DNA of 35,197 nt, from NCBI GenBank assembly GCA_009886755.1, contig QXYU01000021.1, forward strand, positions 281 through 35,477. Direction: 5' to 3'. The stretch is from Flavobacteriaceae bacterium. GTDB taxonomy: Bacteria > Bacteroidota > Bacteroidia > Flavobacteriales > Flavobacteriaceae. Every line of letters starts with the position of its first letter. Within the stretch, counting starts at the first letter, position 1. A model generated the notes under the pieces. The model was given only the letters and a program-made list of their open reading frames with translations, made no database searches and had not been told where the DNA came from. The position numbers were made by a program, and so were the translations under genes. Shown one piece after another: positions 34,307 through 35,197 of the stretch.

Positions 34307-35197
34307 ATGAGCTTTTTTTCAAGTACCAAAACAATCGGTATTCTCGGCGGCGGACAACTGGGGAAAATGTTGCTCTATTGCACCCGCCAATGGGATGTCA
34401 GAACCCAAGTATTAGACCCTAGCTCCGAAGCTCCTGCTCGATTGGCTTGCGACTCCTTCCATATCGGCGATTTGATGGATTATCAAACCGTTGTTGCCTT
34501 TGGAGAATCGGTGGATATTCTCACTATTGAAATAGAAAATGTCAATATAGACGCTTTGAAAACCTTGCAAAAGAAGGGAGTTCAGGTTTATCCCCAACCG
34601 CAAGTACTAGAGCGCATTCAAAACAAATGCATCCAAAAAGAATTCTATCGGGAACACGCAATCCCAACCGCCGCTTTTGAAAATTTTGACTCCTTAGAAG
34701 ATCTGAAACAAGCCGTTGTCAAAGGCACCCTTTCTTTTCCTTTTGTTTGGAAATCTAGCAGTTTTGGATACGATGGATACGGAGTACAGATCGTTTGTGG
34801 CAACAAGGACTTGGAAGAACTGAAAGACGGAGCCTGCCTTGTGGAAGACCTTGTGCCTTTCCAAAAAGAACTCGCTGTGATGGTTTGCCGACGTCCGCAA
34901 GGTGAGATCAAAGTTTACCCTCTGGTGGAAATGGAATTTCATCCAACGGCCAATCAAGTGGAGTATGTATTGTGCCCTGCCCAGGTTTCTTCCGAAATCG
35001 AGACCAAAGCCACCGAAGTAGCACAAAAAGTTTCTGAAAAATTCAATCATGTCGGCTTGTTGGCCGTGGAATTATTTCTCACCCAAGAAGGAGAAATTCT
35101 AGTCAATGAAGTCGCCCCGCGACCACACAACAGTGGGCACTATACCATCGAAGCGGCCTATACGTCCCAATTCGAGCAGCACATCCGCGCCATTCTG
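34307..35197 (+). CDS. purK: N5-carboxyaminoimidazole ribonucleotide synthase PurK (3' end outside window)
   Basis: ATP-grasp enzyme of purine synthesis that forms N5-CAIR from AIR, ATP and bicarbonate. An open frame of 297 codons runs from ATG 34307 to the right edge without a stop, where about 380 residues are expected. The N-terminal GILGGGQLGKML (11-22) is the PurK signature. Further landmarks are WKSSSFGYDGYGVQ in the ATP-grasp B domain, LVEDLVPFQKELAVMV, and the catalytic end VNEVAPRPHNSGHYTIEA. It is divergent from adk. Confidence 0.95.
   Translation, partial: MSFFSSTKTIGILGGGQLGKMLLYCTRQWDVRTQVLDPSSEAPARLACDSFHIGDLMDYQTVVAFGESVDILTIEIENVNIDALKTLQKKGVQVYPQPQVLERIQNKCIQKEFYREHAIPTAAFENFDSLEDLKQAVVKGTLSFPFVWKSSSFGYDGYGVQIVCGNKDLEELKDGACLVEDLVPFQKELAVMVCRRPQGEIKVYPLVEMEFHPTANQVEYVLCPAQVSSEIETKATEVAQKVSEKFNHVGLLAVELFLTQEGEILVNEVAPRPHNSGHYTIEAAYTSQFEQHIRAIL

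Noticed and set aside
1-35197. CRISPR arrays, insertion sequences, prophage or integron signatures
   Set aside because: No regularly spaced long repeats, transposase or integrase motifs, terminal inverted repeats or target duplications were seen on either strand.

Overview
The window is a chromosomal segment from a member of the Bacteroidota, almost certainly a flavobacterium. The evidence is gldB and gldC (gliding-motility genes of that phylum), several promoters with the Bacteroidota -7 element TANNTTTG, FtsA/FtsZ/MraY versions with phylum-typical extensions, and a moderately AT-rich composition. No insertion sequence, integrase, prophage or CRISPR array was seen.

Positions 1-470 hold the 3' end of a GH15-like glycoside hydrolase gene (+ strand) and a tRNA-Arg(TCG) (- strand) with its own promoter and terminator. 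Positions 469-16135 are one compact - strand division and cell wall (dcw) cluster. In transcription order it runs mraZ, rsmH, ftsL-like, ftsI (PASTA-bearing PBP), murE, mraY, murD, ftsW, murG, murC, ftsQ, ftsA, ftsZ and a yqeY-type gene. Most junctions overlap or lie within a few bases, so the genes are probably one transcription unit. It makes the lipid-linked peptidoglycan precursor (MurE, MurD and MurC ligases, MraY, MurG) and the divisome (FtsL, FtsI, FtsW, FtsQ, FtsA, FtsZ). Upstream of mraZ is an array of TTACCAC/GTGGTAA repeats, three of them spaced exactly 10 bp, which looks like the MraZ operator.

Divergent from mraZ are an alpha/beta hydrolase gene and engB (+). They converge on gldB-gldC (-). 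Next come nadE (+) and a decayed LuxR-type response regulator (+), then a long - strand run: dnaG, a polyprenyl diphosphate synthase, rlmN, queA, aroA, a MazG-like pyrophosphohydrolase, a YjjG-like HAD phosphatase, a DUF7033/polysaccharide-deacetylase-like gene and a broken radC. After a 469-bp AT-rich gap there is a PaiB-like FMN-binding protein (+), then mpl, obg and adk (-). The window ends inside purK (+), which is divergent from adk.

This is mostly conserved housekeeping DNA, and I did not find a convincing new multi-gene system. The points most worth a second look are the four-copy MraZ-box array, the DnaG lacking all four zinc ligands, the two genes (response regulator and radC) that each carry both nonsense and frameshift lesions, and the TTG-started deacetylase-like gene that seems to have lost its metal-site residues.
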